Assembly (NCBI GenBank): GCA_963848495.1
Contig: CAWKDV010000002.1
Span: 868,001 to 932,000 of the forward strand
Direction of reading: 5' to 3'
From: JAICJR01 sp963848495
GTDB taxonomy: Bacteria; Actinomycetota; Thermoleophilia; Solirubrobacterales; Thermoleophilaceae
DNA length: 64,000 nucleotides
The translations under genes were made by a program, and so were the position numbers. Shown piece after piece: positions 1 through 9,369 of the stretch. The stretch's first letter is position 1, and every line of letters begins with the position of its first letter. The notes beneath the pieces were generated by a model. That model did not search any database, was not told where the DNA came from, and saw nothing but the letters and a program-made list of their open reading frames with translations.

Positions 1-381
1 CTCAAGCCCACGCTCGACTTCGTGGCGCCCGCCCAGACCACCTGCAACTACGTGACGCTCTACCTGCGCAACGTGGCCAGCCTGCTGTCGGTGGGCGACG
101 CCAACGGCACCTGGCAGCGCTTCATCCAGGTGATCACGCCGCGCGGCCCGAACAACGAGGGCTTCCCGTCGAGCGCGCCCTCCAACGGCGGCGGCCCGAC
201 CCCGCTCGACGCGACCAACAACCACCTGCACTCCAACCCGTATCCGAACACCGCGTCGCCGGGCCAGACGCGCGAGTGCGAGGCCGGCAACGAGGGCTAC
301 GCCGTGGGCAAGACCACGATCGGGAACGTCCCGGGCAACCAGGGCACGAAGACCGACGGCCAGGTGAAGGGACAGGGCTGA
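1..381 (+). CDS. Mce family protein, C-terminal fragment
   Basis: Open reading frame that enters from the left edge, so only about 126 C-terminal residues are seen. The MlaD core is outside the window. The visible part is a Pro/Gly/Asn-rich tail like those ending actinobacterial Mce proteins, and it has an aromatic-polar stretch near the edge. The TGA stop at 379-381 shares its last base with the ATG of the next mce gene, so this is one operon reading rightward. Family assignment rests mostly on this position and tail style. Mce proteins form envelope-spanning lipid or sterol import conduits together with YrbE permeases, which would lie upstream, outside the window. Confidence 0.7.
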   Translation, partial: LKPTLDFVAPAQTTCNYVTLYLRNVASLLSVGDANGTWQRFIQVITPRGPNNEGFPSSAPSNGGGPTPLDATNNHLHSNPYPNTASPGQTRECEAGNEGYAVGKTTIGNVPGNQGTKTDGQVKGQG

Positions 382-1829
382 TGGCGCGGCGGCATCCAGG
401 CATGAGCCCCTTCAAGGCTGGACTGCTGGCGATCTTCGTGATCTTCGTCATCACCTACCTCGCTTTCGCCAAGCAGATCCCGTTCACGTCGCACCCGTAC
501 AAGCTCAAGGCGGTCTTCGCCAACGCCACGAACCTGCGCCCGAACTCCGTGGTGCGGATCGCCGGCGTGAACATCGGCAAGGTCACCGGCATCTCGGCCT
601 ACAAGGACGCCAACGGCGACCCCACGGGCGCGGCGCTGGTGACGATGGAGATCGAAAACAGCGGCCTCCCGATCCACAGCGACGCCACGCTGAAGATCCG
701 GCCCAAGCTGTTCCTCGAGGGCAACTTCTTCGTGCAGGTGCAGCCGGGCAGCCCGTCGGCGCACAACCTGGGCTCGGGCAGCGTGATCCCCGTCACCCAG
801 ACGGCGGCGCCGGTGCAGATCGACCAGGTGCTGAGCTCGCTCCAGGCGGACACGCGCACGAGCCTGCAGAAGCTGCTGGTGGGCTACGGCGCGGCGCTCA
901 ACGGCCAGCCGCAGCCGGGCGAGGACGCCGACCAGGTGCCGCAGGTCCAGGGCCTCACGGCCGGCCAGGCGCTGAACAAGTCGCTCGACCACTCGCCGCA
1001 GGCGCTGCGCGGCACGGCGCTCGTGAACGAGGGCTTCCTCGGGCTCGACCTGCACGACCTGTCGAAGCTCGTGGCGGGCACGCAGCGCGTGGCGGCCGCG
1101 CTCAACACCAACGAGAGCACCCTCCAGGACTTCATCACGAACTTCAACCGCACCGTGCAGGCGTTCGCCGACCAGCAGGACAACCTGCGCCAGAGCATCG
1201 CCCTGCTGGGGCCGGTGCTGACCAAGGCGAACTCGACCTTCCAGGCCCTCGACGCCTCGTTCCCGCCCACCCGCGCGTGGGCCACGGAGATCCTGCCGGG
1301 CGTGCGTGAGACCGGGCCGACGATCGACGCCTCGTTCCCGTGGGTCGCCCAGGCCCGGAAGCTGGTCTCGCCGGCGGAGCTGCAGGGACTCGTCCAGGAC
1401 CTCCGGCCCACCACCCGCGACCTCGCCTCGCTCACTGACGAGTCGCTCAACCTGATCCCGCAGCTCAACCTGCTGAACCTCTGCGCCTCGGGCGTGATCC
1501 TGCCCACGGGCGACCTGCCGATCCAGGACGGCTTTCTCGCCACCGGCGTGGCGAACTACAAGGAGGCCTGGCAGGCGGTGGTCGGCCTCGCCGGCGAGTC
1601 GCAGAACTTCGACGGCAACGGCCAGTACACCCGCTTCCAGGCGGGGGGCGGCGACCAGCCGGTGTTCACCGGGAACTCGCCGTCCGGCGTGCTGTTCGGC
1701 AACGCCACGGCCAAGATCCTCGGCACCCAGCCCAAGCGGCCGTCCAGCCCGCCGCCAAAGAAGTCGAACGTCGCCTGTTACAAGCAGCAGATCCCGAACC
1801 TGGCCGCGCCGATCGGACCCGGGCCATGA
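381..1829 (+). CDS. Mce family protein (MlaD domain)
   Basis: 482 residues starting at ATG 381, overlapping the previous stop. A single N-terminal membrane helix (about residues 10-28) is followed by an MlaD/Mce domain (about 35-115) with the typical 'SVVRIAGVNIGKVTG' strand pattern. A long helical region and a proline-rich C-terminus follow. This architecture fits an envelope-anchored subunit of an Mce lipid importer. The last four bases overlap the next gene (ATGA), indicating translational coupling. The MlaD domain makes the family certain. The transported lipid cannot be told from sequence. Confidence 0.93.
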   Translation: MARRHPGMSPFKAGLLAIFVIFVITYLAFAKQIPFTSHPYKLKAVFANATNLRPNSVVRIAGVNIGKVTGISAYKDANGDPTGAALVTMEIENSGLPIHSDATLKIRPKLFLEGNFFVQVQPGSPSAHNLGSGSVIPVTQTAAPVQIDQVLSSLQADTRTSLQKLLVGYGAALNGQPQPGEDADQVPQVQGLTAGQALNKSLDHSPQALRGTALVNEGFLGLDLHDLSKLVAGTQRVAAALNTNESTLQDFITNFNRTVQAFADQQDNLRQSIALLGPVLTKANSTFQALDASFPPTRAWATEILPGVRETGPTIDASFPWVAQARKLVSPAELQGLVQDLRPTTRDLASLTDESLNLIPQLNLLNLCASGVILPTGDLPIQDGFLATGVANYKEAWQAVVGLAGESQNFDGNGQYTRFQAGGGDQPVFTGNSPSGVLFGNATAKILGTQPKRPSSPPPKKSNVACYKQQIPNLAAPIGPGP

Positions 1830-3154
1830 AAAGCGCGATCCGCAAGCACCTGCGCGACTTCATCGCCATCATCGTCCTGTTCGTGGCGGCGGCCTCCGTG
1901 GCCGTCTACGTCCTCGCCCACGAGCGCCTCTCGCCGCCGTCCTGGGTGCCGCTCGTCGGCAAGAGCTACTACGTCGTCAACGCGGAGTTCTCCACCGCTC
2001 AGGCCGTCGTGCCCGGTCAGGGCCAGAGCGTGAACATCGCCGGCGTGCCGGTGGGCAACATCGGCGGCGTGAAGCTTGAGAACGGCGTCGCGATCGTGAA
2101 GATGAACATCCAGCACAAGTACGCGCCGATCTACCGCGACGCCCAGCTGCTGCTGCGCCCCAAGACCGGCCTGAAGGACATGTACATCGAGATGGACCCC
2201 GGCAACAAGTCGGCGGGCCAGCTGCCGGCGGGGGGCACGCTGCCGGTGTCGAACACGCTGCCCGACGTCAACCTCGACGAGATCCTCGCCAACCTCGACT
2301 CCGACACGCGCTCCTACCTCGAGATCCTGATCGGCGCGGGCGGGCAGACCTTCTCGAACCCCGAGGCCTCGAAGGACCTGCGCGACACCTTCAAGCGCTT
2401 CGAGCCCACCGCCCGCTACACCGACGAGCTCACGAGCCTCGTGCTGCACAGGCGCAAGAACCTCCAGCGCGTGATCCACAACTTCCAGCTGCTCAGCACG
2501 GAGCTCGCCTCCCGTGACAGTCAGCTCACGCAGTTCATCGACTCCTCGAACGCGAACTTCCAGGCGATCGCGGCCGAGGACCAGAAGCTCGAGGAGACGC
2601 TGCAGCTCCTGCCCGGCACGCTGTCCAGCGCCAATACCGCGCTCGGCAAGGCCGACCAGCTCGCCCACGTGCTCGGGCCGACCTTCGAGGCGCTGCGTCC
2701 GGGCGCCCGCGCGCTCGGCCCGGCGCTCAAGGCCACGCGCCCGTTCCTCAAGCAGACCACGCCGGTGATCCAGAACCAGCTGCGGCCGTTCGCCCGCGAC
2801 GTTCAGCCCACGGTCACCCAGCTGCGCGGCGCCGCCGGGCACCTGGCGCCGGCCGCGCCGCACCTCACGAACAGCGTCAAGTTCCTCAACGTGCTGCTCA
2901 ACGAGCTCGCCTACAACCCGCCCGGCAACGAGGAGGGCTACCTCTACTGGCTCTCCTGGCTGAACCACCTCGGCGCGTCGCTGTTCAGCACGCAGGACGC
3001 CAACGGCCCGCTGCGGCGCGGCATCTTCATCACCGACTGCACCAGCCTCGGCGTGGTGAAGGTGCTCCAGCAGAGCAACCCGCAGCTCACCGTCATCCTC
3101 GACCTGCTGAACGCTCCCAAGCCCGAGACCGCCTGCGCGGGAGGGAGCCACTGA
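1826..3154 (+). CDS. Mce family protein (MlaD domain)
   Basis: 442 residues, ATG 1826 overlapping the preceding TGA. It has an N-terminal membrane helix at about 12-30, then the MlaD domain with 'SVNIAGVPVGNIGGVKL', then 'YAPIYRDAQLLLRPKTGLKD', a well-conserved Mce signature. A long alpha-helical needle-like region follows. It has the same predicted role as its neighbours: one subunit of a multi-Mce lipid-transfer tube. Its TGA stop at 3152-3154 shares a base with the following ATG. Confidence 0.94.
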   Translation: MKSAIRKHLRDFIAIIVLFVAAASVAVYVLAHERLSPPSWVPLVGKSYYVVNAEFSTAQAVVPGQGQSVNIAGVPVGNIGGVKLENGVAIVKMNIQHKYAPIYRDAQLLLRPKTGLKDMYIEMDPGNKSAGQLPAGGTLPVSNTLPDVNLDEILANLDSDTRSYLEILIGAGGQTFSNPEASKDLRDTFKRFEPTARYTDELTSLVLHRRKNLQRVIHNFQLLSTELASRDSQLTQFIDSSNANFQAIAAEDQKLEETLQLLPGTLSSANTALGKADQLAHVLGPTFEALRPGARALGPALKATRPFLKQTTPVIQNQLRPFARDVQPTVTQLRGAAGHLAPAAPHLTNSVKFLNVLLNELAYNPPGNEEGYLYWLSWLNHLGASLFSTQDANGPLRRGIFITDCTSLGVVKVLQQSNPQLTVILDLLNAPKPETACAGGSH

Positions 3155-4710
3155 TGGTCAAGCAGGCTCCAAGCCTCGGACGCCTCCTGATCATGGTCGG
3201 GTTCGCCTTCTCGTGCGTGGCGATCCTCGGCTACCTCTGGATCACCTTCGGTGGCGCGGTGCCGCTGCGCGCGAAGGGCTACCGGGTGAAGATCGACTTC
3301 CCCGAGGCCGTGACGCTGGCCGACCAGGCCGACGTGCGCATCTCCGGCGTGAACGTGGGCAAGGTCGTGGGGAAGCACCTCGTGATCGTGAACGGCCAGC
3401 CGAAGCCGCTCACCGAGGTCACGCTCGAGCTCAACTCGAAGTACGCGCCGATCGCCAAGGACACGCAAGCGATCCTGCGTCAGAAGACGCTGCTCGGCGA
3501 GACCTACGTGGAGCTCTCGCCCGGAAACCGCGGGCCGAACGGCAGCAACACGATCTTCGACGGCGGCAAGCTGGCCGACGGGCAGGTCGCGCAGACGGTT
3601 CAGCTCGATGAGATCTTCCGCGCCTTCGATCCCACCACTCGGCGCGCCTTCGAGACCTGGATGCAGCAGCAGGGCGTGGCGCTCGGCGACCGCGGCCAGA
3701 ACCTGAACGACGCTCTGGGCACACTGACCCCGTTCGCCGAGAACACCGACAAGGTGCTCCAGGTGCTGAACAGCCAGAGCGACGCCACCAGCCGGCTGGT
3801 GCGCAACACGGCGGCCGTGTTCAACGCGCTCACCGCCCGTGACGGCCAGCTCTCGCAGCTGATCACGAACTCCAACCGCGTCTTCTCGACCACGGCCGCC
3901 CGCGACCAGGAGCTCGCGGCCGCCTTCCGCGCCTTCCCGGCCTTCGAGGACCAGTCGCGCGCGGTGTCGGTGCGCATCACTCAGTTCGCCGACAACACCA
4001 ACCCGCTGATCGACCAGCTGCGCCCGGCGGCCCGGCAGCTGTCGCCCACGCTGATCAGCGCGGCGAAGCTGGCACCGAACCTGCGCGGGCTGTTCGAGGA
4101 CCTCGACCCGCTGGTGAAGGCCTCCAAGCGCGGCCTGCCCGCGGTGAGCGAGTTCCTTGACCAGACGCGGCCCGTGCTCGCCCAGGCCGACCCGTTCCTG
4201 CGCGACCTCAACCCGTTCATCGACTGGCTCGGCCTCTACAAGCACGAGATCACGGCGTTCTTCGCCAACGACAGCGCGGCCACGCAGGCCACCTTCCCGA
4301 ACGACCCGAACAAGCCCACCGGTGCGCGGTCGCACTACCTGCGCACGAGCAATCCGGTCAACCCGGAGAACCTGTCGGTCTATCCCGAGCGGATCGCCAG
4401 CAACCGCTCCAACGCCTACATGGCGCCGCTCGGCTACAACAAGCTGCCCACCGGCCTCGAGGTGTTCGGCACCTACCTCTGCACCTCGCACCCGGTGCCC
4501 ACCGTGGTCAACACCCAGGACCCGAACAACCCCGGCGTCGGCCCGCCCACCACGCTGCTCGCCCCGTCCACGTTCGCCCTGATCCAGCAGTTCATCTACC
4601 AGAACGGCCCCGCGAGCGCCCTTCCGGCGCCGCCCTGCAAGCCGCAGGCGCCGCTCGGGAACCTGATCGGGCAGACCGGGCTGTATCCGCACGTCAACCG
4701 CGCGCCGTAG
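3154..4710 (+). CDS. Mce family protein (MlaD domain), last of operon
   Basis: 518 residues from ATG 3154. It has a membrane helix at about 10-30 and an MlaD domain with 'DVRISGVNVGKVVG' and 'YAPIAKDTQAILRQKTLLGE'. A long helical tail is followed by a C-terminal extension rich in Pro, Asn and Cys, larger than in the previous two proteins. It closes the mce block. Its TAG stop (4708-4710) is followed after three bases by a tandem heptamer array, and then by the MMPL exporter gene. Confidence 0.94.
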   Translation: MVKQAPSLGRLLIMVGFAFSCVAILGYLWITFGGAVPLRAKGYRVKIDFPEAVTLADQADVRISGVNVGKVVGKHLVIVNGQPKPLTEVTLELNSKYAPIAKDTQAILRQKTLLGETYVELSPGNRGPNGSNTIFDGGKLADGQVAQTVQLDEIFRAFDPTTRRAFETWMQQQGVALGDRGQNLNDALGTLTPFAENTDKVLQVLNSQSDATSRLVRNTAAVFNALTARDGQLSQLITNSNRVFSTTAARDQELAAAFRAFPAFEDQSRAVSVRITQFADNTNPLIDQLRPAARQLSPTLISAAKLAPNLRGLFEDLDPLVKASKRGLPAVSEFLDQTRPVLAQADPFLRDLNPFIDWLGLYKHEITAFFANDSAATQATFPNDPNKPTGARSHYLRTSNPVNPENLSVYPERIASNRSNAYMAPLGYNKLPTGLEVFGTYLCTSHPVPTVVNTQDPNNPGVGPPTTLLAPSTFALIQQFIYQNGPASALPAPPCKPQAPLGNLIGQTGLYPHVNRAP

Positions 4711-4713
4711 CTC

Positions 4714-4740
4714 GGTGACTGGTGACTGGTGACTGGTGAC
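4714..4740 (+). repeat. Tandem heptamer array, GGTGACT x3.9
   Basis: Three perfect GGTGACT units and a six-base partial fourth lie between the mce stop codon (4708-4710) and the MMPL start at 4765. Each unit carries a TGA; because 7 is not a multiple of 3, successive units place TGA in different reading frames. It is one of nine stop-adjacent heptad or related loci in this window, each with a different word. Confidence 0.9.
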
Positions 4741-4764
4741 GATCAGTCCACGTAAGCTGCATTT

Positions 4765-7485
4765 GTGCTGAGGGGTGAGTTGTTCGCGCGCGCGGTTTCG
4801 GCCGTTGCGCGGCGGCCCGTCGTCGTTCTTGCCGTTGTAGGGCTGCTCGCGGTGGGCGCCGCGGTGTTCGCGCTGCGCCTCGAGCCGAGCGCTTCCACCG
4901 ACACGCTCGTCAACCGCTCCTCGAGCTCGTTCAAGGCCACCGAGAGCTTCAAGCGCGAGTTCGGCGACGACGCCGTGGTGATCCTCGTCAAGGGCGACCT
5001 CGAGCGCACGCTGCTCACCTCCGACCTGGCGACGCTGATCAAGCTCGAGGGCTGCCTGTCGGGCAACGTGCCGGCCAAGAGCACGCTTACCGGGAACGGA
5101 CACGTGCTGGCGGTCGGCCTCGACCGGATGCCGTCCGAGTGCCGGCAGCTCGCCAGGACGAAGCCCGTGAAGGTCGTCTACGGCCCGGGCACGTTCACCA
5201 ACACCGCGGCCGAGCGGATCAGCCAGGGGATCCTGTCCGAGAGCCAGGCCGCCGAGCAGTCGGTGCAGCGCGCCGAGAACGCGGCGCGCCAGCTCGCCAA
5301 GGCGAAGGGCTACACGAAGGCGCAGCAGGACCAGCTTGCCGGCGCGGCGGCCAACCTCGCTCTCAACCAGTACATCCAGCAGGCGCTGCAGCTGGCGGTG
5401 AAGTACGGGCTCACCACCGCGCCGTCGATCGACAACACGGACTTCGTCTCGCAGCTCTGGTTCGACCCGACGCGCGGCGTGAACGTGCCCAAGGCCCGTT
5501 TCGCATTCCTCGCGCCGAGCCCGCACGCGGCGCTGATCCAGGTGCGGCTCAAGCCGAACCTGAGCAACCAGCAGCACCGGCAGGCGATCTCGCTGATCGA
5601 GCGCGCCACCAAGGAGCGCTTCTTCCAGCTGAACAACGGCCAGCGCTACGTCGTGAGCGGCGTGCCGGTGGTGGCGGACGCGCTGGCGCAGTCGGTGCAG
5701 CACGCGATCTTCGTCCTGCTCGTGGCGGTGCTGCTCGTGATGGCGGCGGTGCTCGCGCTGGTGTTCAAGGCACGGCTGCGGATGCTGCCGCTGGCGCTCG
5801 CGCTGGCGGCGGCCGGCCTCGCCTTCGGGGCGGTGGCGCTGGTGGGCGGCAAGCTCACGATGGCGTCGGTCGCGGCCCTGCCGGTGCTGATCGGCCTGGC
5901 GGTGGACTACGCGATCCAGTTCCACGCGCGCTTCGAGGAGTCGAGCCGCACCGGGCTCCCGCCCGAGCAGGCGGCGCCGATGGCGGCATCGCTCGGCGGC
6001 CCGACGATCGCCACCGCCGGCCTGGCCACCTCGGTGGGCTTCCTCGTCCTGCTGCTGTCGCCGGTGCCGATGGTGCGCGGCTTCGGCGGCGTGCTCGTGC
6101 TCGGCATCGCGCTGGCGTTCGCCTGCGCGCTCACCGCCGGCTTCGCCGCGTTGGTGCGCTTCGGCCGGCCGCGCGAGGCGCCGGCCGACGTGCCGCCGGT
6201 CCTGCCGCGCGCGCGGGCTCAGCTCGCCCGCCTGCAGCTCGACCGTGCCTGGGCCTTCGTTCGCCGCACCGGCACGGCGGCGCTCGAGGCGGCGATCCTG
6301 AGGCCGCGCAAGGTGCTGGCCGTAGGGCTCGCGCTGGCGGTGCTCGGCTGGGCGGCGGACACGCAGACCAAGGTCATCTCCGACGTCCGCCAGCTCGTGC
6401 CGCAGGACATGCCCGCCCTCAAGGACGTCAACGAGCTGCAGCAGGCCACCGGCCTCTCCGGGGAGATCGACGTGATGGTCCGCGCCCCCGACCTCACCGA
6501 CCCGAGCGTGGTGCAGTGGATGACGACCTACGAGGCGCGCGTGCTGGCCGCCCACGGCTACCGGGACGGCGACACCTGCCTGCAGGCCAAGAACCCGCCC
6601 GAGCTGTGCCCGGCCTTCTCACTGCCCGACCTGTTCAGGACCTCCACGCAGGGCATCACGCGCGCCTCGATCCAGCAGTTCCTCACCGAGGTGCCGACCT
6701 ACTTCTCGCAGGGCGTCATCTCGCCCGATCACAAGGTGGCGAACATGGCCTTCGGCATCCGCCTGATGCCGCTCGACCAGCAGAAGAAGGTCATCGACGA
6801 CATCCGCAGCAAGCTCAACCCGCCGCCGGGCGTCACCGCGGACGTGGTCGGCCTGCCAGTGCTGGCCGCCGAGGCCAACCACGAGCTGTCCTCCACGTCG
6901 CGCCGGGCGCTGACGCTGCTCGCCGGCATCGTCGCGGTCTTCCTGGTGCTGCTCGCCGTGCGCCGCCGGGTCAGGCATGCGCTGGTGCCCGTGCTGCCGA
7001 TCGCGTTCGCCACCGGCTGGTCGGCGCTCGTGCTGTTCGTGCTGCGGATCCCGCTCAACCCGATGTCGGCCGCGCTCGGCGCGCTCGTGATCGCCATCTC
7101 CACCGAGTTCAGCGTCCTGCTCTCGTCGCGCTACCGCGAGGAGCGCGAGGTCGCGGGCAGCGCGGCCACGGCCATCCGGCGCACCTACGCATCCACCGGC
7201 GCGGCCGTGCTCGCCTCCGGCACCACCGCCATCGCCGGCTTCGCCGCGCTCACCGCCTCGGACATCCGCATGCTGCGCGACTTCGGCATCGTCACCGTCG
7301 TGGACCTCACCGTGTCGCTGCTCGGCGTGATGATCGTGCTCCCGGCCGCGCTGGTCTGGTCGGAGGAGCACGGGCCGTTCAGGCTGCGCGACCTGGACCC
7401 GCGCGGGCCGCTGCGCGGCGCCATGCGCAGGCTGCGTCAGGGGCGGCCGCGTCTGCGTCTCTCGTGGCGCCGCAGCCGTGCCTGA
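4765..7485 (+). CDS. MMPL/RND-family transporter
   Basis: 906 residues from GTG 4765. The topology is that of an MMPL exporter: one N-terminal membrane helix, a large extracytoplasmic loop (about 45-310), a bundle of helices (about 315-470), a second helix and loop (about 510-710), and a second bundle (about 715-880). 'GLAVDYAIQFHARF' in the first bundle and 'VIAISTEFSVLLSSRYREE' in the second are the paired conserved helices of RND proteins. Its place directly after the mce genes suggests joint handling of lipids at the envelope, as with mce-linked MmpL systems. The substrate is unknown. It overlaps the next gene by 8 bases. Confidence 0.93.
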   Translation: MLRGELFARAVSAVARRPVVVLAVVGLLAVGAAVFALRLEPSASTDTLVNRSSSSFKATESFKREFGDDAVVILVKGDLERTLLTSDLATLIKLEGCLSGNVPAKSTLTGNGHVLAVGLDRMPSECRQLARTKPVKVVYGPGTFTNTAAERISQGILSESQAAEQSVQRAENAARQLAKAKGYTKAQQDQLAGAAANLALNQYIQQALQLAVKYGLTTAPSIDNTDFVSQLWFDPTRGVNVPKARFAFLAPSPHAALIQVRLKPNLSNQQHRQAISLIERATKERFFQLNNGQRYVVSGVPVVADALAQSVQHAIFVLLVAVLLVMAAVLALVFKARLRMLPLALALAAAGLAFGAVALVGGKLTMASVAALPVLIGLAVDYAIQFHARFEESSRTGLPPEQAAPMAASLGGPTIATAGLATSVGFLVLLLSPVPMVRGFGGVLVLGIALAFACALTAGFAALVRFGRPREAPADVPPVLPRARAQLARLQLDRAWAFVRRTGTAALEAAILRPRKVLAVGLALAVLGWAADTQTKVISDVRQLVPQDMPALKDVNELQQATGLSGEIDVMVRAPDLTDPSVVQWMTTYEARVLAAHGYRDGDTCLQAKNPPELCPAFSLPDLFRTSTQGITRASIQQFLTEVPTYFSQGVISPDHKVANMAFGIRLMPLDQQKKVIDDIRSKLNPPPGVTADVVGLPVLAAEANHELSSTSRRALTLLAGIVAVFLVLLAVRRRVRHALVPVLPIAFATGWSALVLFVLRIPLNPMSAALGALVIAISTEFSVLLSSRYREEREVAGSAATAIRRTYASTGAAVLASGTTAIAGFAALTASDIRMLRDFGIVTVVDLTVSLLGVMIVLPAALVWSEEHGPFRLRDLDPRGPLRGAMRRLRQGRPRLRLSWRRSRA

Positions 7486-8194
7486 GGACCGCTTCGGCGA
7501 CCTCGGCGCCGACCAGCGCGGGGCGGCCGAGCGGCTCGCCGAGCTGGACGAGCTGGAGGCCGCCGAGGCGCGCGCGGCGAAGCCGGGGCCGCCGCCGCGG
7601 CCGCGCGGCCGCTACATGTGGGTCGTCGGTGTGGCGTTCGTGATCGTAGTGGCGGTCGCCGGCCTCAACGCGGTGCGCCACAGTGGCGGTGGCCTGCGCG
7701 GCCCGGCCGTGGGCAGCACGCTGCCCCAGTTCGCCGCCGCGCTGGCCAGCGGCAGCTCAAACGACGCGGCGAACATCCGCCAGGTCCCGGCGGGCGGCAA
7801 GCCGTCCGCCTGCCAGGTGCGCGTGCCCGGCAGCATCACCTCGTGTGCGCTGAACGCGAAGCCGCTCGTGCTGAGCGTGATCGTCCCGGGCGTGGCCAAG
7901 TGCGAGCAGCAGCTCGACCTCTATCAGAGGCTCGCCGGCCGCTTTCCGGGCGCGCAGTTCGCCGCGGTGGTGAGCGGCAAGGAGCGGCCCAAGGTGGCGA
8001 CGCTCGCCCGCCAGCACGGCTGGACGTTCCCGGTGGCGGTGGATCCCGACCTGCGTGTGTTCAACATGCTGCACGTGGCGATCTGCCCCACCACCGCGTT
8101 CGTGGCACGTGGCGGCCGCGTCTCCTACACCACGATCCGGCCGCTGGGCGAGGGGCAGATTGCGCAGCGCCTGCGGGCGATCGGCGGCGCGTGA
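7478..8194 (+). CDS. Membrane-anchored thioredoxin/redoxin-like protein
   Basis: 238 residues, GTG 7478, overlapping the MMPL stop. A charged cytoplasmic N-terminus is followed by one membrane helix (about 48-66). The extracytoplasmic domain resembles a redoxin fold: 'PLVLSVIVPGVAKCEQQLDLYQ' (read as two pieces) aligns with the strand and active-site helix of AhpC/TlpA proteins, and a cis-Pro-like 'CPTTAFV' lies near the C-terminus. The usual CxxC is missing and only a single Cys stands at the active-site position, so the chemistry may be peroxidatic or lost. The fold assignment is an inference. Confidence 0.65.
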   Translation: MPEDRFGDLGADQRGAAERLAELDELEAAEARAAKPGPPPRPRGRYMWVVGVAFVIVVAVAGLNAVRHSGGGLRGPAVGSTLPQFAAALASGSSNDAANIRQVPAGGKPSACQVRVPGSITSCALNAKPLVLSVIVPGVAKCEQQLDLYQRLAGRFPGAQFAAVVSGKERPKVATLARQHGWTFPVAVDPDLRVFNMLHVAICPTTAFVARGGRVSYTTIRPLGEGQIAQRLRAIGGA

Positions 8195-8823
8195 TCCGGC
8201 GCGGCCCGGTGGCCGCGGAGCTGGCCGCCGAGTTCCCCGAGCTGGCGCTGTTCCAGACGACCGTGGAGGCACGGCCGGGCAAGTCGCCTCGAGCGGTCAA
8301 GGAGCGGCTGCGCCACATGAGCGACCGCTTCACGGGCGCCAAGGCCGTGCAGATGCGCCAGCAGCCGGTCCCGTGGGCGTACCGCGTCTTCTTCAGGCAG
8401 ATCGGCATCGACCCGGATGAGCGGCGCACGCCGCCCGAGGCGATGGCGCTCGAGCGCATGCGCGCCGGCGCCTTCCAGAGCCGCAACCTGCTCGACGACG
8501 CCATCCTGATCGCCACCGTGGAGACGGGCGTGCCGCTGCTCGCGTTCGACCGCGACCGGGTGGAGGGCGACGCCGGCCTCCGGGTGGCCGGCGCCGGCGA
8601 ACGCGTCGGGGAGGAGGGGCGAGCCCTGCGCGGAGGCGAGATCGTGGCGGCGGACGAGCGCGGGCCGCTGTGCGTGCTGTTCGAGGACCCGGCGCCCGAC
8701 CGCGGGGTCACGCCGGCCTGCCGGCGGATGCTCATAGGAGCGCTGCGGGTGAAGGGCGTACCCGACGTGAGCGTCGAGGAGGCGCTGTGGACGGTGACCG
8801 AAGTGCTGACGGAAATCGCTTGA
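8191..8823 (+). CDS. Free-standing B3/B4 (PheRS beta editing-like) domain protein
   Basis: 210 residues from GTG 8191, with GTGA overlap to the preceding stop. The sequence resembles the B3/B4 domain found in the beta subunit of phenylalanyl-tRNA synthetase, where it hydrolyses mischarged Tyr-tRNAPhe. Typical pieces are 'SPRAVKERLRHMSDRF', 'AYRVFFRQIGIDPDERRTPP' and a C-terminal tail. Stand-alone versions are common in bacteria and are annotated as tRNA-binding or putative trans-editing proteins. No synthetase is encoded next to it, and the gene appears co-translated with the redoxin-like gene. Confidence 0.8.
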   Translation: MIRRGPVAAELAAEFPELALFQTTVEARPGKSPRAVKERLRHMSDRFTGAKAVQMRQQPVPWAYRVFFRQIGIDPDERRTPPEAMALERMRAGAFQSRNLLDDAILIATVETGVPLLAFDRDRVEGDAGLRVAGAGERVGEEGRALRGGEIVAADERGPLCVLFEDPAPDRGVTPACRRMLIGALRVKGVPDVSVEEALWTVTEVLTEIA

Positions 8824-8856
8824 TCCGGTGGTACGATCGGCCGCACGGGGAGTGTC

Positions 8857-9357
8857 GTGCACGAGTTGATCGCACAGAGGCCGCCGTTCGAGCTCGCGCC
8901 GTCGCGCGTGGACGAGTGCGCCGCGCGCCGCACGCTGCTCGACCAGATCGGGCGGCTGGAGGGCGAGCTCGCCCAGCTCTTCTGCGCGACCTTCCCGCGC
9001 ACCGGCTTCGACTGGGGCGTGCCGTCGCGCGGCGGCCCGCGCCTGCTCTCCCTGGGCGAGCTGGAGCGGATCCGCGACGAGCTGGCCGTGCGGCTCGAGG
9101 ACAACCGCCGTGCCCTCTCGGAGCGCACCCGCGTCGAGGAGCAGAACCGCTGCCTGATCGAGGAGATGCAGCTCGAGCCGGAGCGCTTCCGCTGGCGTCG
9201 CGTGGGCAACTGCGACATCGGGGAGCCGGGCTGCAAGCACTGGCACGTACGGCCGCGCCTCGGCCTGCTCGGCATGCTGATGGGCTGGTGGCGGGTCCGG
9301 ATCTCCTCCGGCTGTCCGTTAGCCGGGGGGCGCGGTCCGGCGGCCGCGACCCCATGA
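8857..9357 (+). CDS. Conserved hypothetical protein
   Basis: 166 residues, GTG 8857. The middle (about 25-110) is strongly helical and charged, suggesting a coiled coil. It is followed by 'CDIGEPGCKHW', which has two Cys and a His, and then 'RPRLGLLGMLMGWWRVRISSG', a basic-aromatic stretch given here only in part. A TACGAT -10-like hexamer lies at 8832-8837. I do not recognise the family. The tight downstream spacing (12 bases) suggests co-transcription with the next membrane protein. Confidence 0.7.
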   Translation: MHELIAQRPPFELAPSRVDECAARRTLLDQIGRLEGELAQLFCATFPRTGFDWGVPSRGGPRLLSLGELERIRDELAVRLEDNRRALSERTRVEEQNRCLIEEMQLEPERFRWRRVGNCDIGEPGCKHWHVRPRLGLLGMLMGWWRVRISSGCPLAGGRGPAAATP

Positions 9358-9369
9358 GAGAGGAACTTC

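Noticed and set aside
2944..6555. 1203-codon open frame on the minus strand
   Set aside because: Antisense to three mce/MMPL genes; the composition (His/Arg/Glu-rich) is the usual shadow of GC-rich codon bias, with no domain.
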